Below the pieces are notes generated by a model that saw only the letters and a list, made by a program, of their open reading frames with translations, did no database searches and had not been told where the DNA came from. A program made the position numbers and the translations under genes. Of a stretch of DNA of 64,000 nt, positions 63,693 to 64,000 are shown piece after piece. The DNA is from Aspidiotus rigidus (taxonomy: Eukaryota; Arthropoda; Insecta; Hemiptera; Diaspididae): contig JAVHKY010000012.1 of assembly GCA_035079385.1 (NCBI GenBank), positions 2,710,501 to 2,774,500 on the forward strand, in the 5' to 3' direction. How positions within the stretch are numbered: position 1 is the stretch's first letter; every line of letters starts with the position of its first letter.

Positions 63693-64000
63693 GATTGTTG
63701 AAGCGTTGGTCCTTGTGGGTACTTACTCTTGTTTCTGATTTGGTTGAAACATATTTAAGACTCAGAGGTTCGCCATGGGAACTTGTTCTTATGCCGTTTA
63801 GATAGTTCAGAGGTGGCCTTATCCGGCTACGACACCGCAAAATCGGTAAGCATAGGCTTAATAGAGTCGGGCGCTTATACTCGTACTCTCGCAACTTGTA
63901 ACTTTGATTGCGAGTGCCGATGCGGCGCCACCAACACGAAAATTCGTGAGAACGGTAGAACGTTCTTACATCTACCCCCTCGGGGATCCCACCACCAAAG
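63693..64000. other. No gene recognised
   Basis: Slightly GC-richer sequence with a minus-strand frame (63676-63894) of no recognisable family. It runs off the window edge, so a partial repeat element cannot be excluded. Confidence 0.4.

Noticed and set aside
1..64000. tRNA genes and ribosomal RNA
   Set aside because: No cloverleaf with A and B boxes or conserved rRNA segment was seen by eye on either strand; a covariance search would be decisive.

Overview
This is a stretch of AT-rich eukaryotic nuclear DNA, most likely from an arthropod and probably an insect. The evidence is the set of transposon families present: Penelope-like elements, R1/I-like non-LTR, Gypsy-like and Copia-like LTR elements, FLYWCH-MULE, Helitron, Tigger/pogo, hAT, and ISXO2/Merlin-like. 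There is no operon structure and no prokaryotic gene density. I found no intact host gene and no tRNA or rRNA gene. Almost everything recognisable is a broken mobile element or satellite DNA, so the window reads as a layered repeat graveyard, perhaps pericentromeric or other heterochromatin (inference).

Layout. 1.2-3.4 kb: a decayed Penelope-like element (PLE). 4.0-6.7 kb: a Tigger/pogo fragment running straight into an array of a ~104-bp satellite. 10.4-14.8 kb: a MULE-type remnant whose FLYWCH reading frame is split by a 3.5-kb Helitron; removing the Helitron joins the frame exactly. 15.5-17.8 kb: a PLE fragment, an 851-bp inverted-repeat element and a Gypsy RNase H fragment. 19.0-21.4 kb: another PLE tail, a tandem repeat and an ISXO2/Merlin-like transposase. 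23.2-24.1 kb: a fold-back element with a nested insertion. 24.1-24.7 kb: an unidentified open frame. 25.6-29.5 kb: a PLE fragment next to a 5'-truncated non-LTR retrotransposon with a 15-bp target duplication and the window's best-preserved coding region (645 codons). 30.2 kb: a 149-bp Helitron derivative. 34.0-36.0 kb: the best-preserved PLE. 36.2-37.2 kb: LTR and gag relics.

41.3-50.2 kb: an unidentified element ('element X', minus strand) whose coding sequence is interrupted by about 5.5 kb of the same satellite. The array has higher-order structure and is itself split by a ~2.1-kb LTR element. 50.2-50.7 kb: gag/protease-like relic. 52.8-55.0 kb: an unidentified, heavily broken multi-segment coding block on the minus strand, possibly virus-derived. 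55.3-56.7 kb: an internally deleted hAT element. 59.5-62.4 kb: a second copy of the inverted-repeat element, cut by a second, inverted copy of element X that again leads into the satellite.

Two themes stand out. First, one satellite family occurs in four arrays, each abutting mobile-element coding sequence, and the two element X copies enter the satellite at essentially the same point. Second, eight short motifs resembling the hammerhead ribozyme core are scattered through the window, several next to PLE 3' ends, as is known for this class of element.
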